From NCBI RefSeq assembly GCF_024171765.1, contig NZ_JAMTCI010000001.1, forward strand, positions 2,156,796 to 2,220,795: 64,000 nt of DNA, given 5' to 3'. Numbering within the stretch: position 1 is the stretch's first letter; every line of letters begins with the position of its first letter. The DNA comes from Williamsia deligens. Its GTDB lineage: Bacteria; Actinomycetota; Actinomycetes; Mycobacteriales; Mycobacteriaceae. Shown here one piece after another: positions 37,418 to 45,875 of the stretch. Position numbers and translations under genes: made by a program. The notes under the pieces were generated by a model. The model was not told the DNA's origin. It was given only the letters and a program-made list of their open reading frames with translations, and did not search any database.

Positions 37418-37497
37418 TACCTTTTCGATCACTCGACAGAAAACCGCCTCGAGGCCGCGGCGGACATCCACATCCCGTGCTCGTCAGGAGTAGTCCC

Positions 37498-39063
37498 ATG
37501 ACCGCAGTCGATTCCCGGGGAGGGTCCCCGACCCCCGACGGTCCGCCGCCACCCATCTCGTCCAGCGCCGACTCCGACGCGCTCGCCGAACTCGGGTACA
37601 CCCAGCAGCTGCACCGCGGGATCGGCTCCTACGCCGCCTTCGCGGCCGGGTTCTCGTTCGTCTCCATCCTGACGACGGTGTTCGCGCTGTTCGCCCTGGG
37701 CTTCGGGCTCGGTGGTCCGGCGTTCTTCTTCACCTGGCCGATCGTGTTCGTCTGCCAGTTCTGTGTCTGCCTGGTGTTCGCCGAGCTGTCGGGCAAGTTC
37801 CCGGTCGCCGGCGCGGTCTACCAGTGGTCGCGACGACTGGCCGGTGAGACGGTCGGATGGTTCGCCGGCTGGTTCATGCTCGTCGGGTACATCGTGTCCG
37901 TCGCCGCACTCGCGATCGCCATGCAGAGCGTCCTACCGTCCATCTGGTCCGGTTTCCAGCTGGTCGGCACCGACACCGGGCTCGCCACCGTCTCGGGCGC
38001 GACCAACGCGATCATCCTGGGCACCATCACCATCGCGCTGTGCACGCTGATCAGCGCCATCGGTGTCTCGTTCATGGGCAAGGTCACCGTCATCGGCGTC
38101 AGCATCGAGATCGTCGGCGTGATCGTGCTCGTCGGACTGATGTTCGCCCACGCCGAGCGCAGTCCCGTCGCCGCCATCACCGACACCGGCGGGCACGGGT
38201 CGGGTCTCGGCTACGTCCCGGCGTTCCTGGCGTCGATGCTGATGGCCGCCTACGTGATGTACGGATTCGACTCCGCCGCAGAGCTGTCCGAGGAGACGAC
38301 CGATCCGCGCCGCACCGCTCCCAAGGCCATCATCGCCGCGCTGCTCGTCTCCGCGGTGGGTGGCGGACTGATGATCCTCGCGACTCTGATGGCGGCGCCG
38401 TCACTCGGTGCGCCGGAGTTGTCGGCCGACGGGATCGCCTACGTCATCACCAGCCAGCTCGACACCTGGATGGGTCGGACGCTGCTGACCATCGTCGCGA
38501 TCGCGATCTTCTCGGCCACCCTCGCCATCCAGGCGTCGGCGTCGCGGGTGATGTTCTCGATGGCCCGTGACGGCCGACTCCCGTTCTCCGACTTCCTCGC
38601 CCGGGTCCACCCCCGCACCGGGACTCCCATCAACACCGGCATGGTGGTCAGCGCTCTCGCGATCGTGGTGCTCCTGGTCAACCTCGGTCAGGCCGGTGTC
38701 TTCGCCGCCATCACCAGCGTCTCGGTGGTCATCGTCTACATCGCCTATCTCATGGTGACGGTGCCCGCCCTGGTGCACCGGATCCGCGGTCGCCGTCTCG
38801 ATTTCGGTCCGGGTGTCTTCTCGCTGGGTCGCTGGGGGATCGTCGTCAACGCGGTCGCCGTCGTGATGGGTGCCGCGCTCATGGTCAACATCGCCTGGCC
38901 CCGCCAGGAGGTCTACGACCCCGACGGCCAGTCGTGGTTCCTGCACTACTTCGCGATCATCTTCGTCGCGGCGACGCTGGTGGTCGGTGCGCTGGCCTAC
39001 CTCCGCATCCGCGCGAAGTCCGCACCCGTCGCGACGGCACCCACCGCGGCGGTGGCCCGATGA
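37498..39063 (+). CDS. APC-superfamily amino-acid/amine permease
   Basis: A 521-residue permease with about 12 TM segments. The APC signature is near the N-terminus: AELGYTQQLHRGIGSYAAFAAGFSFVSILTTVFALF, then FPVAGAVYQWSRRLAGETVGWFAGWFMLVGYIVS (about 100-133) and YGFDSAAELSEETTDPRRTAPKAIIAA (about 260-285). It resembles permeases found with urea or guanidine catabolism genes. ATG at 37498 follows AGGAG by 7 bp. It overlaps the first DUF1989 gene, so import and catabolism are one transcription unit. Confidence 0.88.
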   Translation: MTAVDSRGGSPTPDGPPPPISSSADSDALAELGYTQQLHRGIGSYAAFAAGFSFVSILTTVFALFALGFGLGGPAFFFTWPIVFVCQFCVCLVFAELSGKFPVAGAVYQWSRRLAGETVGWFAGWFMLVGYIVSVAALAIAMQSVLPSIWSGFQLVGTDTGLATVSGATNAIILGTITIALCTLISAIGVSFMGKVTVIGVSIEIVGVIVLVGLMFAHAERSPVAAITDTGGHGSGLGYVPAFLASMLMAAYVMYGFDSAAELSEETTDPRRTAPKAIIAALLVSAVGGGLMILATLMAAPSLGAPELSADGIAYVITSQLDTWMGRTLLTIVAIAIFSATLAIQASASRVMFSMARDGRLPFSDFLARVHPRTGTPINTGMVVSALAIVVLLVNLGQAGVFAAITSVSVVIVYIAYLMVTVPALVHRIRGRRLDFGPGVFSLGRWGIVVNAVAVVMGAALMVNIAWPRQEVYDPDGQSWFLHYFAIIFVAATLVVGALAYLRIRAKSAPVATAPTAAVAR

Positions 39064-39911
39064 CCGTCACCCACGACGACCAGACGGCCTCCACGGCCGG
39101 TGCCCGGGCACACGCCCGCGCGCAGGCGGCAGCCGCAGACGGGCCGATGCCCGTGGTCCCGGCGTCGGCGTGGCCGCACCCACCCGAGGGTGTCGATGCC
39201 GGGCGGATGACCTGGGCGGAGACCGTGCCCGGGGGCCGGTACACCGTCAAGGTGCTCGGCCGGGGGACGCGACTGCGCCTCACCGACGTCGACGGGACGG
39301 CCTGCGCGCACACCCTCCTGTGGCGTGCCGACGCACCGTGGGAGCGTCTCAGCGTCGCCGACACCGTAAAGGTGCCCTGGCAGGCGTATCTCGGCGCAGG
39401 GCACCCGTTGCTGAGCGACCAGGGGCGCGTGCTCGCCACGATCGTCGAGGACACCTCCGGGCGGCACGACGCACTGTGCGGGACGACGACGCTGGTGACG
39501 AACACCGAGCGCTACGGGGACGGGACGCCGCAGTCGTCGTCGCCCGCGGGCCGGGAGTTGTTCGTGCTGGCCGCGGCCAAGCACGGGATGGGCCCCGCGG
39601 ACGTCCCGCCGAGTCTGTCGTTCTTCCACGGCGTCCGTGTCGACGACGCCGGCGCCCTCGTCGACGAGGGCTCGGCGGGGCCGGGACGTCACGTCGACCT
39701 CGTGCTGCATCTGCCCTGCGTCGTGGCGATCGTCGACACGGCCCACCCGCTGGACCCGTCGCCGACGTTCGACGTCGGGCCGGTGGAGGTCCTCGCATGG
39801 TCCGCCCACGACGACCTCGCCGGGCTCGTCGCCGGCACCGGTGACACCGATCCCGAATACGCCCGCGCTGTGGCGAACTCGGAAGACGTCCACTCCGCTG
39901 CCCATCCCTGA
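39060..39911 (+). CDS. DUF1989 protein, urea-amidolyase-associated protein 1 (CgdAB-type subunit)
   Basis: A 283-residue member of DUF1989. TWAETVPGGRYTVKVLGRGTRLRLTDVDGTACAHTLLW (about 51-88) is the family opening. A metal-type cysteine/His segment, DTSGRHDALCGTTT, and FFHGVRVDDAGALVDEGSAGPGRHVDLVLHLPCVVAIVDTAHPLDP follow. In other bacteria a pair of these proteins forms carboxyguanidine deiminase, converting carboxyguanidine to allophanate. The companion gene is next. The first 40 residues are Ala-rich and variable. It is coupled to the permease by an ATGA overlap. Confidence 0.82.
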   Translation: MTVTHDDQTASTAGARAHARAQAAAADGPMPVVPASAWPHPPEGVDAGRMTWAETVPGGRYTVKVLGRGTRLRLTDVDGTACAHTLLWRADAPWERLSVADTVKVPWQAYLGAGHPLLSDQGRVLATIVEDTSGRHDALCGTTTLVTNTERYGDGTPQSSSPAGRELFVLAAAKHGMGPADVPPSLSFFHGVRVDDAGALVDEGSAGPGRHVDLVLHLPCVVAIVDTAHPLDPSPTFDVGPVEVLAWSAHDDLAGLVAGTGDTDPEYARAVANSEDVHSAAHP

Positions 39912-39952
39912 GCCGCCGCGCACCCCGTGACCCGGACCTCCGAGGAGACACC

Positions 39953-40591
39953 ATGACCACAGCTCTCGCACCCGACGTCCTGCTCGACACCGAGATCGGC
40001 CCACGCGCGGCGTGGTCCGGGACCGTGCCCGCCGGCGCGACGATCGAACTCATCGACCTGCACGGCAACCAGGCCGTCGACACACTGTTCTACGGTGCGC
40101 ACGACCACTCGGTCCGCTACTCCGCCCAGGCGACGATCACCGCGCAGCGATCGATCTTCCTCACCACGGGCACGGTGATCCGTGACCAGGAGTCCCGGCC
40201 GCTGATGACGATCGTCGCCGACGAGGTGGGCAACCACGACACACTCGGCGGTGCCTGCTCGCAGGAGTCGAACACCCTGCGCTACGGCCACCACACCAAG
40301 CACCAGCACGCCTGCGTCGAGAACTTCCTCGCCGAGGGCGCGCGACACGGGTTGGGCAAGAACGACATCGTCGGCAACGTCAACTTCTTCATGAACGTCC
40401 CGGTCGACCCCGACGGGACGCTCGGCATCGTCGACGGCCTGTCGGCGCCGGGGAAGTCGGTGACACTGCGGGCCGATGTGGACACCCTGGTCCTCATCTC
40501 GAACTGCCCGCAGATCAACAACCCCTGCAACGGCTTCGACCCCACGGCGGTGCGCGTCGTCGTCCGCGCCCCGCAGGAGGCGGACGCGTGA
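39953..40591 (+). CDS. DUF1989 protein, urea-amidolyase-associated protein 2 (CgdAB-type subunit)
   Basis: A 212-residue DUF1989 protein, paralogous to its upstream neighbour. It contains AAWSGTVPAGATIELIDLHGNQAVDTLFY, then DEVGNHDTLGGACSQESNTLRYGHHTKHQHACVENFL (about 83-120) with conserved Cys and several His likely binding a metal. CPQINNPCNGFDPTAVRVVV is the family C-terminal signature. With the other subunit it is expected to deiminate carboxyguanidine. ATG at 39953 follows GAGGAG. The stop overlaps the carboxyltransferase start. Confidence 0.85.
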   Translation: MTTALAPDVLLDTEIGPRAAWSGTVPAGATIELIDLHGNQAVDTLFYGAHDHSVRYSAQATITAQRSIFLTTGTVIRDQESRPLMTIVADEVGNHDTLGGACSQESNTLRYGHHTKHQHACVENFLAEGARHGLGKNDIVGNVNFFMNVPVDPDGTLGIVDGLSAPGKSVTLRADVDTLVLISNCPQINNPCNGFDPTAVRVVVRAPQEADA

Positions 40592-42609
40592 GCATGGTCG
40601 AGGTGGTGCGGGCGGGCCCGATGACCACGATCCAGGACTGGCCGGGGCGTGTGGGGTACTGGAGTGTGGGTGTCCCGCCGTCGGGGCCGATGGACGACCT
40701 GTCGTTCCGGCTGGCGAACGTCGCGGTCGGCAACCCGGAGGGCGCAGCAGGGTTGGAGGCGACGCTCGTCGGCCCGCGCCTGCGGTTCTCCGCGCCGACC
40801 GTGGTGGCCGTGACCGGGGCGCCCGTCACCGTCACGGCGATCGGATCCGACGGGTCCACCCGGGCTGTCGCGCAGGGGGTCCCGCTGACCGTCGGTGACG
40901 GCGACGCCCTCGACGTCGGTCCCGTGGGGGCCGTCGGGATGCGGGTGTACATCGCCGTCGCGGGAGGCCTGGACGCGCAGGAGTACCTCGGGAGCGTCGC
41001 GACGTTCGGGCTCGGGCGGTTCGGCGGCCTCGACGGCCGATCGCTGACCGACGGCGACACCCTCGCGATCGGTGACGCCGTCGTCGGTACGCCCCGCCGG
41101 GTGCAGTTCGACGAGCACCCGGCCATCGGCAACGCCTGGGACCTCGCCGTCACCATGGGACCCCACGGGGCGCCGGAGTTCTTCACCGACGCCGACATCA
41201 CGACTGTCCTCGACACGGCCTACGAGGTGCACTTCAACTCCGACCGCACCGGTGTGCGGCTCATCGGTCCGAAACCGACGTGGGCCCGACCCGACGGCGG
41301 CGAGGCGGGCCTGCACCCGTCGAACATCCACGACACGGCGTACTCCGTCGGCGCCCTGGACTTCACCGGGGACACCCCGATCCTCCTCGGCCCCGACGGG
41401 CCGAGCCTGGGGGGATTCGTCTGTCCGGTCACGGTCACCACCGCCGACCGCTGGAAGCTCGGACAGCTCAAGGCCGGTGACACCGTGCGCTTCGTCCCCG
41501 TCCGGACACAGGACGCCGCCAGCCCGGCGGCCCTCGGCGCCGAGCGTCGCGCGCGGTTCGCGACCGTGGTGTCCGCGGGACACGACGAGGACAACGGGGT
41601 GCTGGCGGTCGACGCCACCGCCGACGGCGAGAGCAGTGTCACCTACCGACGCAGCGGCGACGACAACATCCTCGTCGAGTACGGCGACATGTCCCTCGAC
41701 CTCGAACTGCGGGCACGCGTCCATGCGCTCGCCGCCCACATCGAGGCGCACCGGCCGCCCGGCCTGACCGACCTGACCCCCGGGATCCGGTCGCTGCAGG
41801 TGAAGGTGGATGCGGCCGTGTGGTCGCAGCCGCGCCTGCTCGCCTGGCTCCGCGAGGTGGAGGCGGCGCTCCCCGCGGCCGACGACCTCGTCGTGGACAG
41901 CCGGTCGGTGGCGTTGCCGCTGTCCTGGGACGACCCGTCGACGCGGGAGGCCATCCAGCGCTACATGTTCGGCGTCCGGTCCGACGCGCCGTGGTGCCCG
42001 TGGAACATCGAGTTCATCCGCAGGATGAACGGGCTCGACTCCGTCGACGACGTGCACCGCATCGTCTTCGACGCGGAGTACCTGGTGCTCGGCCTGGGCG
42101 ACGTCTACCTCGGTGCACCGGTCGCCACGCCGCTCGACCCCCGCCACCGACTGGTGACCACGAAGTACAACCCGGCCCGCACCTGGACGCCGGAGAACGC
42201 GGTCGGCATCGGCGGCGCCTACCTGTGCGTCTACGGGATGGAGGGCCCCGGCGGCTACCAGTTCGTCGGACGCACGACCCAGGTGTGGAACCATCGACAT
42301 CCCCTGCGGGCAGCGGGTTTCGACCCCGAGCACCCCTGGTTGCTCCGACACTTCGACCGCATCCGGTGGTATCCGGTGGGTGCCGACGAACTGCTCGACC
42401 TCCGCGCCGACGTCGCGGCCGGCCGCGGTGACGTCACCATCGAACAGGGGTCGTTCTCGCTCGCCGAGCACCGGGCGTTCCTCGCCCGCGAGCACGACGA
42501 CATCGTCGCCGTCCGGACCGGCATGGAGGAGTCACGGGCGCAGGAGAGGCGCCGGTGGTCCGACAGCGGGGAGTTCGCCTCCGCGCCGACCGCCGGGGTG
42601 CCGGCGTGA
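40588..42609 (+). CDS. urea/guanidine-carboxylase-type carboxyltransferase without BC and BCCP domains
   Basis: A 673-residue protein matching only the middle of urea or guanidine carboxylases. Residues about 1-330 are the AHS2/KipA-type domain (TTIQDWPGRVGYWSVGVPPSGPMDDLSFR). Residues about 375-640 are the AHS1/KipI-type domain (LVEYGDMSLDLELRARVHAL; GLGDVYLGAPVATPLDPRHRL; KYNPARTWTPENAVGIGG; GGYQFVGRTTQVWN). The ATP-grasp biotin carboxylase that normally precedes and the biotinyl-lysine domain that normally follows are both missing, and no candidate for either is in the window. It may use a biotin carboxylase/carrier encoded elsewhere, or be inactive as a carboxylase. GTG at 40588 overlaps the previous stop. 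Confidence 0.82.
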   Translation: MSMVEVVRAGPMTTIQDWPGRVGYWSVGVPPSGPMDDLSFRLANVAVGNPEGAAGLEATLVGPRLRFSAPTVVAVTGAPVTVTAIGSDGSTRAVAQGVPLTVGDGDALDVGPVGAVGMRVYIAVAGGLDAQEYLGSVATFGLGRFGGLDGRSLTDGDTLAIGDAVVGTPRRVQFDEHPAIGNAWDLAVTMGPHGAPEFFTDADITTVLDTAYEVHFNSDRTGVRLIGPKPTWARPDGGEAGLHPSNIHDTAYSVGALDFTGDTPILLGPDGPSLGGFVCPVTVTTADRWKLGQLKAGDTVRFVPVRTQDAASPAALGAERRARFATVVSAGHDEDNGVLAVDATADGESSVTYRRSGDDNILVEYGDMSLDLELRARVHALAAHIEAHRPPGLTDLTPGIRSLQVKVDAAVWSQPRLLAWLREVEAALPAADDLVVDSRSVALPLSWDDPSTREAIQRYMFGVRSDAPWCPWNIEFIRRMNGLDSVDDVHRIVFDAEYLVLGLGDVYLGAPVATPLDPRHRLVTTKYNPARTWTPENAVGIGGAYLCVYGMEGPGGYQFVGRTTQVWNHRHPLRAAGFDPEHPWLLRHFDRIRWYPVGADELLDLRADVAAGRGDVTIEQGSFSLAEHRAFLAREHDDIVAVRTGMEESRAQERRRWSDSGEFASAPTAGVPA

Positions 42610-44308
42610 CCGACCTCCTGCACAGCGAGACCGCGGCGCACGTCGTCGACGATCTCTTCGACCGCATCGACGCCCTCGACCGCCCCGAGATCTTCGTCGA
42701 CCTGCGGCCCCGTGAGGACGTCCGTCGCGACCACGCGGCGTCCATCGCCGCCGGCGGGCCGCTCGCCGGGCGGATCCTGGTGGTCAAGAACAACGTCGAC
42801 GTCGCCGGGCTGCCCACGACCGCCGCGTGTCCGGGATTCGGCCGCATCGCGGCGACCGACGCGCCGGCGGTCGCGGCCCTGACGTCGGCGGGCGCCGTTG
42901 TCCTCGGCACCACGAACCTCGACCAGTTCGCGACCGGCCTGGTCGGCACCCGCAGCCCGCACGGCGCGGTCCGCGACAGCCGCCGGCCGGAGTTCATCTC
43001 CGGTGGGTCGAGTTCGGGCTCCGCCGTCGCGGTCGCCCTCGGTGTCGCCGACATCGCCATCGGCACCGACACCGCCGGGTCGGGACGGATACCCGCGGCG
43101 CTGCAGGGGATCGTCGGGATCAAGCCGACCATCGGGGTCGTCTCCACCGAGGGTGTCGTGCCGGCATGTGCGAGCTACGACTGCGTGACGATCCTCGCCC
43201 GCGACGTCGCCACCGCCGACGCCGCGATGGCCGCCATGGCCGCGGCGGGAGGACCACGCCCGTTCCCCGCGGACCTCCCGCTCGCCGCACCCGCGGTGCC
43301 GGTGGTCGCCGTCCCGGCTGACCTGCCGGCGATGGACGGGGCGTGGCGGGACGCCTTCCAGGACGCGATCGCGCGGTGCCGCGACCTCGGCTGGACAGTG
43401 CGCGAGATCCCCATCGATCACTTCCTCGCCGCCGCGGCGCTTTTGTACGACGGTGCGCTCGTCGCCGAAAGGTACGACGCGGTGGGGGAGTACGTCGACG
43501 AGGCGCTGTCCGACCACCGCGTCGGGGCACTCGATTCCACGGTCGCGACGATCATCAGCGCGGCGGGCCGGTTCTCCGCGGTCGACCTCCTCGCCGACCG
43601 CCGCCGTGTCACCGAACTGCGGACCGCGGCGATGGCGCATGTCGAGGGATGCGACGCGATGGTCGTGCCGACCGCGCCCTTCCACCCGTCGATCGCCGAG
43701 GTGGCCGCCGATCCCGTCGCGACCAACGCGCGCATGGGGACGTACACGAACTTCTGCAACCTCTTCGACCTCGCGGCGATCGCCGTGCCGGCGGATCCGT
43801 CGACGACGGTGACCGTGGCACAGCGCAGTTCGGCATCACCCTGCTGGCCCCGGCACACCACGACGCGGTCGTCGTCGACCTCGCCCGGCGGTTCGTCGGC
43901 GACGACCCGGAGACCGCCGGCTGGCCCGAGGCGGTGGCCCCGACGGTCGATCTCGCCGTCTTCGGCGCACACCTGCGCGGCCAGCCGTTGGACCACCAGC
44001 TGACCTCACGGGGCGCACGATGGTCCGGGCATCTCACGACCGCGCCGCGCTACCGGCTGGTCGAGTTGGCGACGCAGCCACCGAAACCGGGGCTCGTCGC
44101 CGACGCCGTCGAGGGGAGGCGCATCCGCGGTGAGCGATGGTCGATGTCGACCGCTGCGCTGGGCGCGTTCCTCGCCGAACTGCCCGAGCCGATGGGGCTG
44201 GGTGCGATCACCCTCGACGACGGTTCATCGATCATCGGGTTCACCTGTGCCCACGACGCCGCCGAGGCGGGACACCCCCTCGACGTGGACCACTGGCTCG
44301 ACCGCTGA
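42606..44308 (+). pseudogene. allophanate hydrolase with a -1 frameshift
   Basis: The first frame from GTG 42606 encodes the amidase-signature domain: KNNVDVAGLPTTAACPGFG, GGSSSGSAVAVALG, DTAGSGRIPAALQGIVGIKPT. After YTNFCNLFDLAAIAVPA it breaks. The rest of the protein, FGITLLAPAHHDAVVVDLARRFVG and the C-terminal decarboxylating domain (FGAHLRGQPLDHQL to DDGSSIIGFTC), lies in the next frame. One extra G in GCGGATCC near 43791-43797 would restore AVPAGSVDDGDRGTAQFGITLL, and the total length (1703 nt) is one short of a whole number of codons. The enzyme hydrolyses allophanate to CO2 and ammonia. This is a real mutation or a one-base sequencing error. Confidence 0.85.
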
Positions 44309-44312
44309 CCCG

Positions 44313-44388
44313 CCGAGTGGGCCAAAACCCGTCGCCGAACGTGCCGAAACCCCACACCGAGCGGGCCAAAACCCCGCCGAGCCTGCCG
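44313..44388. repeat. intergenic array D: four degenerate 20-22-bp units
   Basis: Between the convergent allophanate hydrolase and methyltransferase genes the core recurs at 44315 (GAGTGGGCCAAAACCC), 44337 (GAACGTGCCGAAACCCC), 44359 (GAGCGGGCCAAAACCCC) and 44379 (GAGCCTGCC), with 22, 22 and 20-bp spacing. It is closest to array A because of the A-rich tails. Confidence 0.75.
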
Positions 44389-45132
44389 TCAGCGCGTACG
44401 GTGGGTGATCACCGCGCGCGGGGTGCCCTCGACGGTGACCGGGCCGGCACCGATGGCCTCGGCGAGGTCGCGGCGGAGCTCGACCTTCTGCTCGGGGGAG
44501 AGCACCAGGAAGCGGGAGTAGGTGAACATCGCGTCGAGCCACTCGTCGACGGGGACCACCGTGGTCGTCGGGAACTCCTCGACGCGGACGTCGAAGCCGG
44601 CGTCGGTGAACAGCGCGACGGTGCGCTCGTCGGTGGGCCGTCTCCGAGGCGTGTCGTCGGGGCGGACGTAGCGCTCGACGACCGACTTCACCGGTTCGTG
44701 CGCGAACAGTGACCAGCTCGCCTCGTGGGTCATCAGCGCGACATGACCACCGGGCACGACGATCCGGGTGAGTGTGTCGACGGCGGTCCGCGGGTCGACC
44801 CAGTGCCACGACCGCGCGAACGTGACGAGGTCGAAGACACGCCCGCGCGGGTCCCACTCCTCGAACGTGCCCTCCTCGACCACGACGTGTTTGCGTCGGG
44901 CGATGGTCGCCATGTGCACGTCGGGTTCGACCGCGAGGACCGAGCAACCGCGGTCGAGCAGGGCGCGCGCCGCTTTCCCCGTGCCGGATCCGACGTCGAG
45001 CACCCGATGGCCCAGGGCTGCGACGACATCCATCATCTCGGGTGGGAAATCGGGTCGGTGCTGCTCGTAGGACTCCGCCTCCGAGCCGAAGCTCAGCGCC
45101 AGCGTGCGGTCGGCGTGCAGTGGATCGCTCAT
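44389..45132 (-). CDS. SAM-dependent methyltransferase, copy 1
   Basis: A 247-residue class I methyltransferase. ALSFGSEAESYEQHRPDFPPEM precedes motif I VLDVGSGTGKAARALLDRG (about 44-62) and VLAVEPDVHMA (motif II). FDLVTFARSWHWVDPRTAVDTLTRIVVPGGHVALM is the post-motif region typical of ubiquinone/menaquinone and trans-aconitate-type methyltransferases. The substrate is unknown. It is the second of two adjacent paralogues in one operon; its ATG overlaps the stop of copy 2. Confidence 0.83.
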   Translation of the reverse strand: MSDPLHADRTLALSFGSEAESYEQHRPDFPPEMMDVVAALGHRVLDVGSGTGKAARALLDRGCSVLAVEPDVHMATIARRKHVVVEEGTFEEWDPRGRVFDLVTFARSWHWVDPRTAVDTLTRIVVPGGHVALMTHEASWSLFAHEPVKSVVERYVRPDDTPRRRPTDERTVALFTDAGFDVRVEEFPTTTVVPVDEWLDAMFTYSRFLVLSPEQKVELRRDLAEAIGAGPVTVEGTPRAVITHRTR

Positions 45133-45875
45133 GCCGGGTGTGCCTCGATCCAGTAGGTGAACGCGGTGACGGTGATCCCGTCGGGGCCGATGGCATCGGC
45201 GAGCCGGGACCGCAGCCGCTGTGCCGCACCGGCGTCGAGCACGATGTGGTTCGAGTACGTGAAGGCGGTGTCGAGCCAGTCGTCGGCCCGCTGCAGCGAT
45301 TCGCCGGTGAACGTGTGGTCGGTGACCTCCCACCCCGCCGACGTCAGCTGGTCAGTGATCGACGGGGTCGCCGACGGACCGACAACACCCTGCATGCCGG
45401 AGTCCGCGTACGCGGCGTCGATGCGGTCCTTCGACGGACCGGTGGGAGCTGTTGCGTGCCAGAGCAGAACGAGGTGGCCGCCGTCGACGAGCACGTCGCG
45501 CAGGATCGGGAGGACCACGTCGACGTCCACCCAGTGCCAGGAGTTGGCGAACGTGACGAGCGAGAACCGTCGGCCCGCGGGTTCCCATGTCTCGGCCGTC
45601 GCCTCCTCCACGACGATCCCCTTGGCGCGCGCGATCTCCGCCATCTCCGGATCCGGTTCGACGGCGAGCACGTCGACGCCCCGTCGAAGGAGTGGCTCCG
45701 CGAGCAATCCGGTCCCCGCGCCGACGTCGAGGACAGGTCCGCCCGCGGCCAGTGCGGCGATCTCGTCGACGACGGCGTCGGGATAGCGCGGGCGATACCG
45801 GTCGTAGGCGGCCGCCACGGATCCGAAGGAGTCCGCGCGGTCACGCTGAGCATGCAGGGGGGCGTCTGCGGTCAC
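45129..45875 (-). CDS. SAM-dependent methyltransferase, copy 2
   Basis: A 248-residue class I methyltransferase paralogous to its downstream neighbour: DSFGSVAAAYDRYRPRYPDAVVDEIAAL, motif I VLDVGAGTGLLAEPLLRRG, VLAVEPDPEMAEIARAKGIVVEEATAETW, and FANSWHWVDVDVVLPILRDVLVDGGHLVLLW. Both copies share the end-region pattern DDWLDTAFTYSNHIVL / DEWLDAMFTYSRFLVL, showing a tandem duplication. GTG at 45875 overlaps the stop of the F420 enzyme gene. Function unknown. Confidence 0.83.
   Translation of the reverse strand: MTADAPLHAQRDRADSFGSVAAAYDRYRPRYPDAVVDEIAALAAGGPVLDVGAGTGLLAEPLLRRGVDVLAVEPDPEMAEIARAKGIVVEEATAETWEPAGRRFSLVTFANSWHWVDVDVVLPILRDVLVDGGHLVLLWHATAPTGPSKDRIDAAYADSGMQGVVGPSATPSITDQLTSAGWEVTDHTFTGESLQRADDWLDTAFTYSNHIVLDAGAAQRLRSRLADAIGPDGITVTAFTYWIEAHPA

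Noticed and set aside
37320-37497. Guanidine-I (ykkC) riboswitch before the permease
   Set aside because: The expected conserved loops and ACGR-type motifs were not found; the region looks like a protein-controlled promoter.
43785-43840. Programmed ribosomal frameshift in allophanate hydrolase
   Set aside because: There is no slippery heptamer, stimulatory hairpin or nearby Shine-Dalgarno-like element; the family is made as one chain.
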